Positions 10,193 to 18,276 of a stretch of DNA of 64,000 bases are shown here, piece after piece. The notes beneath the pieces were generated by a model. It was not told where the DNA came from. It saw only the letters and a program-made list of their open reading frames with translations, and searched no databases. The stretch lies in assembly GCF_900119825.1 (NCBI RefSeq), contig NZ_FPKR01000017.1, forward strand, positions 1 to 64,000. The letters are read 5' to 3'. Source of the DNA: Chitinimonas taiwanensis DSM 18899. Lineage in GTDB: Bacteria > Pseudomonadota > Gammaproteobacteria > Burkholderiales > Chitinimonadaceae. The position numbers and the translations under genes were made by a program. Within the stretch, counting starts at the first letter, position 1; each line of letters begins with the position of its first letter.

Positions 10193-11119
10193 CTAGGCTT
10201 GATCCGCCGCCAGCGCATCGTCGTGCAGAGCAGCCAGGCAGACACTGCGCACGGTGTCGCGCAGCCAGCGGTGCGCGGGGTCGGCCTGCTGGCGTGGGTG
10301 CCAGAGCAGGGACACGGTGATCTCGGGCATGGCAAATGGCAGCGCGAAGCTGAACAGGCCCTCGCGCAAGCGCCCGGTGTGGCGCGCCGGTACGCTGGCC
10401 ACCAGATCGGTGCTACGCGCCAGCGCCAGGGCGGCGGAAAAACCGCCCACCAGGGTGACGATATTGCGCTGCAGGCCCAGCGCCGCTAGCGACTCGTCCA
10501 GCGGCCCGCTGGCCAGCCCGCGCCGCGAGACGCTGACATGGCGTGCAGCCGCATAGCGCGCGGCACTCAACTCACCCTGCGCGAGTGGATGCGCGCTATG
10601 CACCACGCCCACGAAATGGTCGCGCATCAAGGCCTGCACGCGCAGCTCGGGCCCGGCCGATTCGCCCACTACGCCGGTTTCCAGGTCCACACTGCCATCG
10701 CGCAGCCAGCGGCTGTCCTTATCGAGCTTGGGCAGGAAGTAGAGGCGCACACCGGGCGCCTGGGCGGCGATATGTGCGATCAGGGCTGGCGCGAAGTTCT
10801 CCACGAAGCCATCGCTGCAGCGCAGGGTGAAGGTGCGCTGCAGCTCGGCCAGATCGGGCGCCTGCTCCGGGCGCAGCACGGCTTGCGCATCCAGCACCAG
10901 TTGGCTGACCTGCTCGCGCAGCGCCAATGCACGCGGCGTGGGCACCAGGCCGCGGCCGGCACGCACCAGCAGCGGGTCGCCCATGGTTTCGCGCAGGCGC
11001 GCCAGAGCGCGGCTCATGGCCGAGGTGCTTAGCCGCAGCCGCTTGGCCGCGCGCGCCACGCTGCCCTCGGCCAGCAGCACATCCAGGGTCAGCAGTAGGT
11101 TCAGATCAGGTGTACTCAT
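10193..11119 (-). CDS. LysR-family transcriptional regulator
   Basis: The 308-residue protein starts MSTPDLNLLLTLDVLLAEGS, followed by a winged helix-turn-helix (VARAAKRLRLSTSAMSRALARLR, about residues 20-42) and PLLVRAGRGLVPTPRAL. The rest is a LysR effector-binding domain (about 95-300) of the NodD/PnbR-like group. The start at 11119 is chosen over an upstream in-frame ATG because the conserved DLNLL motif then begins at residue 5. It diverges from an MFS exporter gene at 11253, which it probably controls; the inducer is unknown. Confidence 0.9.
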   Translation of the reverse strand: MSTPDLNLLLTLDVLLAEGSVARAAKRLRLSTSAMSRALARLRETMGDPLLVRAGRGLVPTPRALALREQVSQLVLDAQAVLRPEQAPDLAELQRTFTLRCSDGFVENFAPALIAHIAAQAPGVRLYFLPKLDKDSRWLRDGSVDLETGVVGESAGPELRVQALMRDHFVGVVHSAHPLAQGELSAARYAAARHVSVSRRGLASGPLDESLAALGLQRNIVTLVGGFSAALALARSTDLVASVPARHTGRLREGLFSFALPFAMPEITVSLLWHPRQQADPAHRWLRDTVRSVCLAALHDDALAADQA

Positions 11120-11160
11120 GCCGGGACGATAGCTTAGAACACGCATGCATGGCGTTTCAT

Positions 11161-11184
11161 GCAGCAATAAAGTGCAAATGCTGC
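11161..11184. promoter_or_regulatory. candidate LysR operator between lysR and the MFS gene
   Basis: An inverted repeat GCAGCA-N12-TGCTGC lies 41 bp upstream of the LysR start in the 133-bp divergent region. The size and spacing fit a LysR-type box, but no binding data exist. Confidence 0.4.
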
Positions 11185-11252
11185 GCCTTCCGCCCTATCA
11201 GGTGGCGGCATAGGCTGGGTGCCGATATCTGCCCCGCGAAAAGGAAGCGCCC

Positions 11253-12704
11253 ATGCCCCCCTCACCACCCCCCAGCACCACCGCCCAGGTACAGCCGGCG
11301 CCTACCAAGTCCGGCATGGCCTTGCTCAGCCTGGCGCTGGCCGTGCTGCTGTCCTCGCTCGGCACCAGCATCGCCCATGTCGGCCTGCCCACCCTGCTCA
11401 TGGTCTTCAAGGCCAGCTTCGCTGAGGTGCAATGGGTGGTACTCGCCTATCTGCTGGCTGTCACCAGCCTGATTGTCGGCGCGGGCTGGCTGGGTGATCG
11501 GCTCGGGCGGCGGCGCCTGATGCTGGCCGGCCTCGCCCTGTTCACCCTGGCTTCGGCAGCCTGCGCGGCCGCCCCCAGCCTAGGATGGCTGATTGCCGCA
11601 CGCGCCGTGCAGGGCAGCGCGGCTGCCGTACTGCTCGCGCTCAGCATGGCCCTGGTCGGCGATAGTGTGACCAAGGCCAGGCAGGGCAGCGCGATGGGCC
11701 TGCTCGGCTCGGTTTCCGCCCTGGGTACGGCGCTCGGCCCATCGCTGGGCGGCGTGCTGATTGCCCAGCTGGGCTGGCCGGCGCTGTTCCTGCTCAATCT
11801 GCCACTCGGTGTCTTGGCCCTGCTGCTCGCCTACCAGGCGCTGCCGCCCGACCCAGTGCCGGCCGCCGCGCCCGCCCGCTTCGACTATGCGGGCCTGCTA
11901 TGGCTAAGCGCCACCTTGGCCGCCTATGCCTTGGGCATGAGCTGGGGTGGCAGCCAGTTCGGCCTGTGCAATCTGGCTTTGCTGCTACTCGGCGCACTCG
12001 GCTTGCTGGCCTTGCTGCGTGTGGAGGCGCGTGCCGCCGCGCCGCTGCTTGCGCTCGATAGCCTGCGCGAACCGGGCCTGGCTAGCGGCCTGGCCACCAG
12101 CCTGCTAGTCGCCAGCGTGTTGATGAGTACCCTGGTGGTCGGGCCGTTTTACCTGAGCCATACGCTGGGCCTTGATGCCGGCCAGCTTGGCCTCGCCATG
12201 GCGCTCGGCCCAGCGGGCGCCGCCCTGGCGGGCTTCCCGGCCGGCCGGCTAGTGGATCGCCTGGGGGCAGCGCGCCTCAGCCGTCTTGGCCTGCTCGGCA
12301 TCGGCGCCGGCTGCGTACTGCTCAGCCTATTGCCCAGTGCGCTGGGTTTGCCCGCCTATCTGGCGCCGCTGCTGCTGATCACCGTCAGCTATGCGCTGTT
12401 TCAGGCCGCCAACAATACCCGCGTGATGGCTGGCGTGAGTGCCGCCCAGCGCGGCAAGACGGCCGGCATGCTCAATCTGGCCCGCAACCTGGGCCTGATC
12501 AGCGGCACCGCGCTGATGGGCACGGTGTTCGTACGCGCCCTGCCCGGCGCCGATCTCGCCAGCGCCACGCCCACCGAGGTTGCCGCGGCCATGCAGCTGA
12601 GTTTTGTGCTGGCTAGCGTTTTGATAGCGCTGGCCTGGTGGATGGACAGCATGGGGCGCCGGCAGCAGACGCGGCCGAGTGCGCGGGCGGATGCAACGCC
12701 GTAG
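11253..12704 (+). CDS. MFS multidrug exporter, DHA2 (EmrB/QacA-like)
   Basis: The 483-residue membrane protein has about 14 hydrophobic segments. It shows the MFS motif A between TM2 and TM3 (GDRLGRRRLMLAGLALF) and motif C in TM5 (GSVSALGTALGPSLGGVL), marks of proton-driven drug antiporters of the 14-TMS DHA2 group. AAGGAAG precedes the ATG. No membrane-fusion or outer-membrane partner gene is adjacent. Substrate is unknown; regulation by the divergent LysR gene is inferred. Confidence 0.9.
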   Translation: MPPSPPPSTTAQVQPAPTKSGMALLSLALAVLLSSLGTSIAHVGLPTLLMVFKASFAEVQWVVLAYLLAVTSLIVGAGWLGDRLGRRRLMLAGLALFTLASAACAAAPSLGWLIAARAVQGSAAAVLLALSMALVGDSVTKARQGSAMGLLGSVSALGTALGPSLGGVLIAQLGWPALFLLNLPLGVLALLLAYQALPPDPVPAAAPARFDYAGLLWLSATLAAYALGMSWGGSQFGLCNLALLLLGALGLLALLRVEARAAAPLLALDSLREPGLASGLATSLLVASVLMSTLVVGPFYLSHTLGLDAGQLGLAMALGPAGAALAGFPAGRLVDRLGAARLSRLGLLGIGAGCVLLSLLPSALGLPAYLAPLLLITVSYALFQAANNTRVMAGVSAAQRGKTAGMLNLARNLGLISGTALMGTVFVRALPGADLASATPTEVAAAMQLSFVLASVLIALAWWMDSMGRRQQTRPSARADATP

Positions 12705-12728
12705 ACGCAGCACGCGGCTCAACTGGCC

Positions 12729-13166
12729 TTAAGCCGCGGCGCTCGGCGCCTGGCTGTCAGGATAGGGGCGCGCGCTGGGTCGGAACGCATAGCCAGGGCC
12801 GGGCACCCAGTACGCAAACGGACCGCCGTCGTGCGTGATGTGCAGTGTGCCGCCCAGACTGGCCTCCACCTGCTGCGCCAGGGTCTCAAGATCGGCAATC
12901 TGGCTGAATACAGCCTGCTGGCGCACGGTGGCGCGGTGATAGCTAAGGACATTGGCCTGGACGACGGCCTCGAAGCGCTGCGGCGCGACCTTGCCCATGC
13001 GCCACAATTGAAGGTGCAGATCATCTCCGTAACTGAGCACCTTCCAGGCCAGCTCATCGATCATCAGAAACTGCAGGGTATCGGCAGGTGCGGCGCAGTC
13101 CACTTGCTTGCTCCGATGAAAATTACTGTGTGTATTGAGCTGAAAAAGCAGCAGGGTGCAGGTCAT
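12729..13166 (-). CDS. hypothetical protein
   Basis: A 145-codon frame with normal local codon use; I do not recognise the family. An internal ATG at 13064 (MIDELAWKVLSYGDD) would give 111 residues, a plausible alternative since residues 1-34 are of lower quality. No signal peptide, membrane segment or clear ribosome-binding site is visible at either start. The middle part looks helical (FSQIADLETLAQQVEASL). It lies head to tail with the following minus-strand small genes but 118 bp from them. Confidence 0.5.
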   Translation of the reverse strand: MTCTLLLFQLNTHSNFHRSKQVDCAAPADTLQFLMIDELAWKVLSYGDDLHLQLWRMGKVAPQRFEAVVQANVLSYHRATVRQQAVFSQIADLETLAQQVEASLGGTLHITHDGGPFAYWVPGPGYAFRPSARPYPDSQAPSAAA

Positions 13167-13284
13167 GATCGGGGACGTAGGCTGGGTTGAGGGTAGGCCG
13201 CAAGCTGCATAGCAACGCGGCTGGGCAGGCTTCTACCATGCAGGCGCTGCGCCCGGCATCCTCAACTTGGGTGAGTCGTGCCGC

Positions 13285-13683
13285 TCAGCGCGACGCAGGG
13301 CCAAACGGCTCGGTGGCCGTGCCTTGATGAAAGCGCAGCAACCAACCGGCCGCGCCGCGCTGCCAAAGCGAGCTGCGGTTGGTATGCCGGCTCAGCATGC
13401 CGTCAGCATCAAGATGGGCGGAGCGATAGGTGAGCAGGGCGATATCCTCGGCCAGCTGCGCCAGCACGAAGTCCTGCGTCCAGATGTGCGGCTGCGCCTC
13501 CGCGCCGGCCTCGGCCAGCCAGGCACAAATGCTTGCGCGGTCATAGCAGCGCCCCGAGCGGCCGAATTCGCGGAAATCCGCATGCAGCAAGGCCGCCATA
13601 CTGGCGGGATCGCTACGCCGCTGCGGCTGCTGCAGGGCCAGTTCCAGTTCACGCAGCGTGTCGAGCAAGGGGTGAGTGTGCAT
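13285..13683 (-). CDS. NTF2-like / DUF4440 family protein
   Basis: The 132-residue protein has the pattern of the SnoaL/DUF4440 NTF2-like fold: an N-terminal helix, LLHADFREFGRSGRCYDRASICAWL, then strands ALLTYRSAH, RSSLWQRGAAGWLLRFHQGT. Such proteins are small enzymes or immunity/regulatory proteins of varied function. The stop of the GNAT gene at 13699 is 15 bp upstream, so the two may be co-transcribed. Confidence 0.8.
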   Translation of the reverse strand: MHTHPLLDTLRELELALQQPQRRSDPASMAALLHADFREFGRSGRCYDRASICAWLAEAGAEAQPHIWTQDFVLAQLAEDIALLTYRSAHLDADGMLSRHTNRSSLWQRGAAGWLLRFHQGTATEPFGPASR

Positions 13684-13698
13684 AGCGTGGGCTCCAGA

Positions 13699-14181
13699 TC
13701 ACATCGCGTAAGGCGCGCTCAGCCGCTCGTTCGGCGCGCAATCGAGCACGGCCATCATCTCGCCGTCCGCATCGATACCGAGCTCGCGAAAGCCGAAGCT
13801 GGCATAAAAGCGCTGTGCGGCGGTGTTGTCTGGCCAGTAGGAAATCAGGATACGCACCACATCGGCATGACCACGGATCTCAGCCAGCAGACAGTGCAGC
13901 GCCTGACGCCCATAGCCCTTGCCCTGCTGCTCGGCGGCAATCATGAAGCGCCAGATCGCATACTCACCCTGCTCGGCCGAGGGCTCGGGACAGACATACA
14001 TCATGAAGCCCACCGGCTGCGCATCGGCATACACGGCACGGGTAATCAGGCAGGGGTTGAAGCTGGCCTCGGCAATCGAATAGCTATTGCTGGCCAGGAA
14101 GTTGCGCTGCTGCGCATGCACGCGCAGATCGGCAATCGCCTCGAAATTGTCGCGGGTGATGGGGCGAAGGGTAATACGCAT
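13699..14181 (-). CDS. GNAT-family N-acetyltransferase
   Basis: The 160-residue protein starts MRITLRPITRDNFEAIADL and has the acetyl-CoA loop FMIAAEQQGKGYGRQAL (motif Q/RxxGxG/A) and a C-terminal YWPDNTAAQRFYASFGF segment, as in spermidine/amine acetyltransferases (Bltd/PaiA-like). The start at 14181 is supported by AAGG five bases upstream and by the conserved N-terminus; an upstream in-frame ATG would add 32 residues unlike the family. The acceptor substrate is unknown. Confidence 0.88.
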   Translation of the reverse strand: MRITLRPITRDNFEAIADLRVHAQQRNFLASNSYSIAEASFNPCLITRAVYADAQPVGFMMYVCPEPSAEQGEYAIWRFMIAAEQQGKGYGRQALHCLLAEIRGHADVVRILISYWPDNTAAQRFYASFGFRELGIDADGEMMAVLDCAPNERLSAPYAM

Positions 14182-14283
14182 AAGCACCTTGGAGGGGGAA
14201 CGGCCTGAGCAGGCGCACCAGAGCAGAACAGGCAAATGTCCATATAAAACAACCCATTTGCGCCATTTCATCAACAATACTGC

Positions 14284-14778
14284 TCAGGAACGTTTTCTCG
14301 ACTGACGGCGTGTAGGCAAAGTTGTAAGCAATAGATGAGCGCCAACTACGAGCAAGGGCAAACCCAATATCAGCATAACGATAGGCGCCGCCCACATTTC
14401 GCCAAACAGATTGACGCGAATATGCTCAGGAGCCCGGCCCGGCTGCTGTTGAAAGAGAATTTCCACCGTGTATTGTTTGGACAGACTTGAGCTCGCAGAG
14501 CTTGCCTCCAGCACTTTGCCATTTATATCCTTGAATTCAATCATGTATGAGCAATCCTGCTTACGGCACGATTCACCCACGATATTGCCGTTTACCCGGT
14601 GGCCAGTTAATAAGAGGCCGGCATGAATACAGAACATATACAGGCTGCCGATAACCAATAACAAACCGACACCCAACCAGAATGAACAAATCCCAACGGC
14701 CAATTTATCCGCCCGCCTCGTATATTTTCGGATATTCATTGCTTTGCGCTGAATGGACAGCACCGCCTTATCGAACAT
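14284..14778 (-). CDS. DUF3592-like membrane protein
   Basis: The 164-residue protein has two hydrophobic helices (about residues 28-55, ICSFWLGVGLLLVIGSLYMF, and 128-150, IVMLILGLPLLVVGAHLLL). Between them is an extracytoplasmic beta-rich segment with GNIVGESCRKQDCSYMIEFKD, SKQYTVEILFQQQPGRAPEHIRVNLFG, the layout of DUF3592 proteins. GGAG lies five bases before the ATG at 14778. The gene is visibly richer in A+T than its neighbours, suggesting transfer. Function unknown. Confidence 0.7.
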   Translation of the reverse strand: MFDKAVLSIQRKAMNIRKYTRRADKLAVGICSFWLGVGLLLVIGSLYMFCIHAGLLLTGHRVNGNIVGESCRKQDCSYMIEFKDINGKVLEASSASSSLSKQYTVEILFQQQPGRAPEHIRVNLFGEMWAAPIVMLILGLPLLVVGAHLLLTTLPTRRQSRKRS

Positions 14779-14945
14779 TACCACTCCATTTTTAATGCAT
14801 GCTTGCAAATAGGAAAGTAGTCTCAACCCAATTCACATCGATACAATCCTGCTTGAATCTATAAATCCGGATAAGGTCATCCATCTTAGCGGCTTTGACT
14901 GCTGATTCGTATCGCCAAACAATGCGGGGTGGCAGCGTGCCAGCA

Positions 14946-15950
14946 CTACACCCCATGGTAAGTGCTGTAGAAACTCGAGAAATCGTTGTCCCAGCGGAAG
15001 TTGGTGAAGGATAGGGTGATGCTCACATCGAGCGCTTCTACATAGTGCCAGCAGCCCACGGGCAGGAAGAGGATTTCGCCTGGGGCCAGCACCACGTCCA
15101 GCCATTGCGCATGCGCGGCCTTGGGGAAGCGTTGCAGGTCGAGCGCGCTGGCGTCGAGCTGGCTGTAGCAGTGCAGATCGTTATACAGCTGACCAAGTTC
15201 CACAGCCGGCACCAGGCGCACCAATTTGCGGCCGCGCAGCTGGGCCATGAAGTTATTGGTCAGATCGTGGTGCAGCGGGGTCTTGGTGCCGGCCGGACCA
15301 AACCAGAGAAAGCCCTGCCCGGTCTGGCCGTCCAGATAGTCTGCCAAGGGGCCGATGTCGTCCCATAGCTCGTGCAGCGCCTGGCGGTTCTGCGAGCTAT
15401 TGTTGGCGGTCATATAGAAGTCATTGCTCTGCGGCTGGGCCTCGATCAGCGCCAGATAATCGCCAAAGCGCATCGTGCGGCGCAGCTGCGGCTGGTTGAC
15501 CTCGTAATTGGCATCCTGGCTGCGCCCGAACTGCACCTCCACCTCGCGCTCGGCCCAGCGGCGCAGATAGTCGTTATGCCAGCCGTGCAGGGCCGGCCAG
15601 TCGTCCAGCATGCCGGTCAGGATCACTGGGCGGTTCAGGGCGTAATACTCGCGGAAGAACAGCTCGCCGCTCAGCTGGTGGCGGCGCGGCACCTCGGCCA
15701 TGCGCGGGTCGAGCCGGTTCAGCTTGCGGTAGATATCGAGCGGCCAGGCCTGCTTCTTCAGCCGACTTTGCAGGCGCGCGGCACCGGCCAGATAGGGGCT
15801 TTGCTGGGCAGCGGCCAGCTCGCGCTGCGCCTCGTCCGCCGCAATGCCATTGGCCAGCATGGCCTGCAGGATGCTGTGCGGGTCGCCGTCCAGCAAGAGG
15901 TTCTCGGCAATCCAGCGGCGCCACTCATGGTCGATCTGCTGCGTCTGCAT
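14946..15950 (-). CDS. cupin/JmjC-like Fe(II) 2-oxoglutarate-dependent oxygenase
   Basis: The 334-residue protein has a short helical N-terminal region (about residues 8-75) and a cupin_8/JmjC domain like factor-inhibiting-HIF. Seen motifs are RPVILTGMLDDWPALHGW, the metal ligands H227-x-D229 in TPLHHDLTNN, and the distal H302 in LPVGCWHYVEAL. Such enzymes hydroxylate protein or small-molecule substrates. The ATG at 15950 follows a strong GGAGGAGGG site, preferred to upstream in-frame ATGs. It is 31 bp downstream of a second, unrelated 2-oxoglutarate oxygenase gene, so the two form an operon. Its N-terminal 45 residues resemble those of that neighbour. Confidence 0.85.
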   Translation of the reverse strand: MQTQQIDHEWRRWIAENLLLDGDPHSILQAMLANGIAADEAQRELAAAQQSPYLAGAARLQSRLKKQAWPLDIYRKLNRLDPRMAEVPRRHQLSGELFFREYYALNRPVILTGMLDDWPALHGWHNDYLRRWAEREVEVQFGRSQDANYEVNQPQLRRTMRFGDYLALIEAQPQSNDFYMTANNSSQNRQALHELWDDIGPLADYLDGQTGQGFLWFGPAGTKTPLHHDLTNNFMAQLRGRKLVRLVPAVELGQLYNDLHCYSQLDASALDLQRFPKAAHAQWLDVVLAPGEILFLPVGCWHYVEALDVSITLSFTNFRWDNDFSSFYSTYHGV

Positions 15951-15981
15951 GCTGCCCTCCTCCAGGCTCATTGTTGCGATA

Positions 15982-16836
15982 TCAGGCGCCGTAACGGCGC
16001 TCACGCATCCACTTGGTCATGATCCATTTCTCGCCCGCTTCCACCGGCGCGCCCCCATGCAGGCTCAGCGGGTCGAGCTGACCCTGGCCGTTCGCATAGC
16101 GGAAGTAGACCGCACTGCCCTGACGCGGGCTCACGCTCAGCCCGGCATCGGGGAAGATGGTCGCGCCGCCCTCGGCCACCGTATTCAGGTAAATGACCAG
16201 GGTGGCCACGCGCTGGCCGCCCTGGGCGATGTGCTTGGCGCTGCCCGGATCATCGGGTGGGAAATAGTCGAAATGCGGCCGATACTCGCCCCCCACGCCA
16301 TAGCGCAGAATCTGCAGGCCCTCGCCGTTTTCCAGCGGCCAGCCCATCAGGCGGGCGATGCGGGCATCGAGGCGGGCAATGAACTCGTCCTCGCACAGGG
16401 CAAAGAAGGTGCCCTCGCTGCTGCGCTGGGCAATCACCTGCTCGGCGCCGCTGCTTGGGTCCACCGTGGTGGAGCGGCGCAGCTTGGCCTGCGAGCGGGC
16501 GATCACCTCGGCGCACTCCTCGGTGCTCAGCACATCGTCCAGCACCAGCACCTGCGGCTGCTCGCAGCGCATGGCCACCGTGGCCACGCGGTCGCCGCCA
16601 TCCAGCCGGTTGCCGAGCGGCATCGGCCAGGCATCGTAGACATAGCTGCCCTTGGTCTGGGCGGCGGGGGGGGCCACCACGGCCGACTGGCCGGCACGGA
16701 ACAGCCGTACCAGCGCGCCGGCTTCCAGCGCATCGAAACCGGCCTGCACCATGGCGCTGACCATGGATTCGCTCGAGCAGCCGCGCTGCTGGTTTTCCGT
16801 CAGCCAGGCCTGCCATTCGGCCGTCAGTTCGGGCAT
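15982..16836 (-). CDS. prolyl 4-hydroxylase-like Fe(II)/2-oxoglutarate oxygenase
   Basis: The 284-residue protein has a helical N-terminal part (about 1-45) and a P4Hc double-stranded beta-helix domain (about 90-282). The metal triad H188-x-D190 (YRPHFDYF) and H260 (SLHGGAPV) is present, and K270 (GEKWIMTKW) is the expected 2-oxoglutarate-binding lysine. VLVLDDVLSTEEC begins the catalytic domain. GGAGA lies five bases before the ATG. It is first in a two-gene operon with the JmjC-like oxygenase. Substrate unknown; a protein or secondary-metabolite target is possible. Confidence 0.88.
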   Translation of the reverse strand: MPELTAEWQAWLTENQQRGCSSESMVSAMVQAGFDALEAGALVRLFRAGQSAVVAPPAAQTKGSYVYDAWPMPLGNRLDGGDRVATVAMRCEQPQVLVLDDVLSTEECAEVIARSQAKLRRSTTVDPSSGAEQVIAQRSSEGTFFALCEDEFIARLDARIARLMGWPLENGEGLQILRYGVGGEYRPHFDYFPPDDPGSAKHIAQGGQRVATLVIYLNTVAEGGATIFPDAGLSVSPRQGSAVYFRYANGQGQLDPLSLHGGAPVEAGEKWIMTKWMRERRYGA

Positions 16837-16917
16837 TGCTGTCTCCTAGAAGGCAAGGTTGCAAAAGTGGCCGCAGCCTGCCGGCTTACGGCGCCGTTTT
16901 CAAGCCGCAGCCGCGCC

Positions 16918-17436
16918 TCAGCGCCCCAGACCACGGCTACTGGGCCAGGCGGCAAAGCGCCAGGCCTGGTAGGTGCGCTGGTCAGCAAAGCCGCGATAAG
17001 GCGGGCGAAAGCCGGCCTGCTTAAGCGGGCGCGCCAGCGACTTGCTGTACACACCGAGAAAGCCGCCGCCCGGCGCATCGATATAGGCCCAGTCCAGCCC
17101 CGTGATCGGGTCGCGATAGGCGCGACGCAGATGGCGGCGTAGCACCGTGCCGCGCTCGTCCTGCACCAGCTCGGCCAGGCTTTTTGGGTAGCGCGGCTGG
17201 CCTTCCTGGGTGGCGGCTACATAGGAAGCCACCGCGCGGCGTATCTCATCGCCCTGCTGCAATAGCACCGCCTCGCGCGCGCGGCGCTGCTGGCTGGACC
17301 ACACCTCGCCCACCTTGGCCAGATAGATGCCCAGCAGCAGCACGGCCAGCAGCGCAAACGCATAGCCATAGCCACGCTGGCCGGCCAAGCCAGGCGGGCA
17401 CGCCCTGGGCCTACCACTGCGCATAGTCACTGCCAT
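16918..17436 (-). CDS. pseudopilin-like protein without the conserved Glu5 (last gene of the secretion operon)
   Basis: The 172-residue protein has a positively charged N-terminus, then GQRGYGYAFALLAVLLLGIY, a transmembrane helix preceded by Gly-aromatic as in prepilins but without the Glu normally at position 5. The rest is helix plus PRYPKSLAELVQDERG, RRAYRDPITGLDWAYI and GGGFLGVYSKS, typical of T2SS-like pseudopilin heads. Absence of Glu5 is a feature of tip pseudopilins such as GspK. Start at 17436 or 17424; both overlap the upstream gene, whose stop is at 17411. Function as a tip subunit is inference. Confidence 0.75.
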   Translation of the reverse strand: MAVTMRSGRPRACPPGLAGQRGYGYAFALLAVLLLGIYLAKVGEVWSSQQRRAREAVLLQQGDEIRRAVASYVAATQEGQPRYPKSLAELVQDERGTVLRRHLRRAYRDPITGLDWAYIDAPGGGFLGVYSKSLARPLKQAGFRPPYRGFADQRTYQAWRFAAWPSSRGLGR

Positions 17437-17809
17437 CGCTGCCCTGCCCGGCCGCGCCGCTGTGCACATCAAACACGCCGGCCTGGTTGGCCGGCGCCTG
17501 AATACGCCAGCTATCGCGCCGCCCGGTGATCGGGTCGAGCGGCACCTCGCGCAGATATTGCTGGCTGGCCAGCTCGTCCAGGCTGGACGGGTAGCGGCCC
17601 AGATCGCCGTGGAACTTGTCGATGGCATCGCGCATGGCCAGCAGATTGTGGCGCAGCACGGTTTCATGGGCGCGCTCGGTCTGCTTGAAATAGCGCGGCA
17701 CCACCAGGGTGAGCAGGGCCGCCATGATGGCCAGCACCACCAGGAGCTCGATCAGGGTGAAGCCGGCCCAGCGGGCGCGGCGCTTACCAGTCGCGATAGG
17801 GCTGACCAT
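17411..17809 (-). CDS. type IV prepilin-like pseudopilin (GspG/H-like)
   Basis: The 132-residue protein has a prepilin leader ending RRARWAG followed by FTLIELLVVLAIMAALLTLV, with Glu5 present; PilD cleavage after Gly is expected. The head contains LRHNLLAMRDAIDKFHGDLGRYPSSLDELA, PLDPITGRRDSW and FDVHSGAAGQGSDGS, resembling GspG-type pseudopilins. It overlaps the previous pseudopilin gene by 26 bp and the next by 26 bp, showing translational coupling. Confidence 0.88.
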   Translation of the reverse strand: MVSPIATGKRRARWAGFTLIELLVVLAIMAALLTLVVPRYFKQTERAHETVLRHNLLAMRDAIDKFHGDLGRYPSSLDELASQQYLREVPLDPITGRRDSWRIQAPANQAGVFDVHSGAAGQGSDGSDYAQW

Positions 17810-18263
17810 TGCTGCCCACTCCCTCACTGAGCGAATACACATCGAACACATCGGCACCCTCGCGCGGTTCCTGCGGCGGGCTGGCATAGCTGCGCCGGCC
17901 CCAGGTATCGGCCGCGCTACGGGCCGGGCAGTCGCACAGCGGGTCGCGCGGAATGCGGCGCAGGAAATAGATGCGCGCACCGAGCGGGTCCTTGAGGTCT
18001 TTCTCGCCATCCACCAGGGCGGCCAGCGTGGGCGGATAGCCACTATCACCAAGGCGACGCGCGATGCGTCCCTCGTCCACCGCCTGCTTATACGCATCGA
18101 TGCCCTGGCGCAGCTGGACTAGCGCCTGCTGCAGCGCGCGCTCGCGTTCGCGCTGCTTGCTCAGCTGGGTCAGCGGCAGCGCCACCGTGGCCAGGATGGC
18201 CAAGAGGGTCAGGCTGACCATCAGCTCGATTAGGGTGAAACCGCGTGCCGGGCGCGTCGACAT
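17784..18263 (-). CDS. type IV prepilin-like pseudopilin
   Basis: The 159-residue protein starts MSTRPARG, then FTLIELMVSLTLLAILATVA, a canonical class III prepilin signal with Glu5. Downstream are a coiled helix (LSKQRERERALQQALVQLRQGIDAYK), GYPPTLAALVDGEKDLKDPLG, IPRDPLCDCPAR and VFDVYSLSEGVGSNG. GGGAGGG precedes the ATG at 18263, chosen over an upstream in-frame ATG that would add 29 residues. It lies 13 bp after the secretin stop. Confidence 0.88.
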   Translation of the reverse strand: MSTRPARGFTLIELMVSLTLLAILATVALPLTQLSKQRERERALQQALVQLRQGIDAYKQAVDEGRIARRLGDSGYPPTLAALVDGEKDLKDPLGARIYFLRRIPRDPLCDCPARSAADTWGRRSYASPPQEPREGADVFDVYSLSEGVGSNGQPYRDW

Positions 18264-18276
18264 CCTGCCCTCCCGT

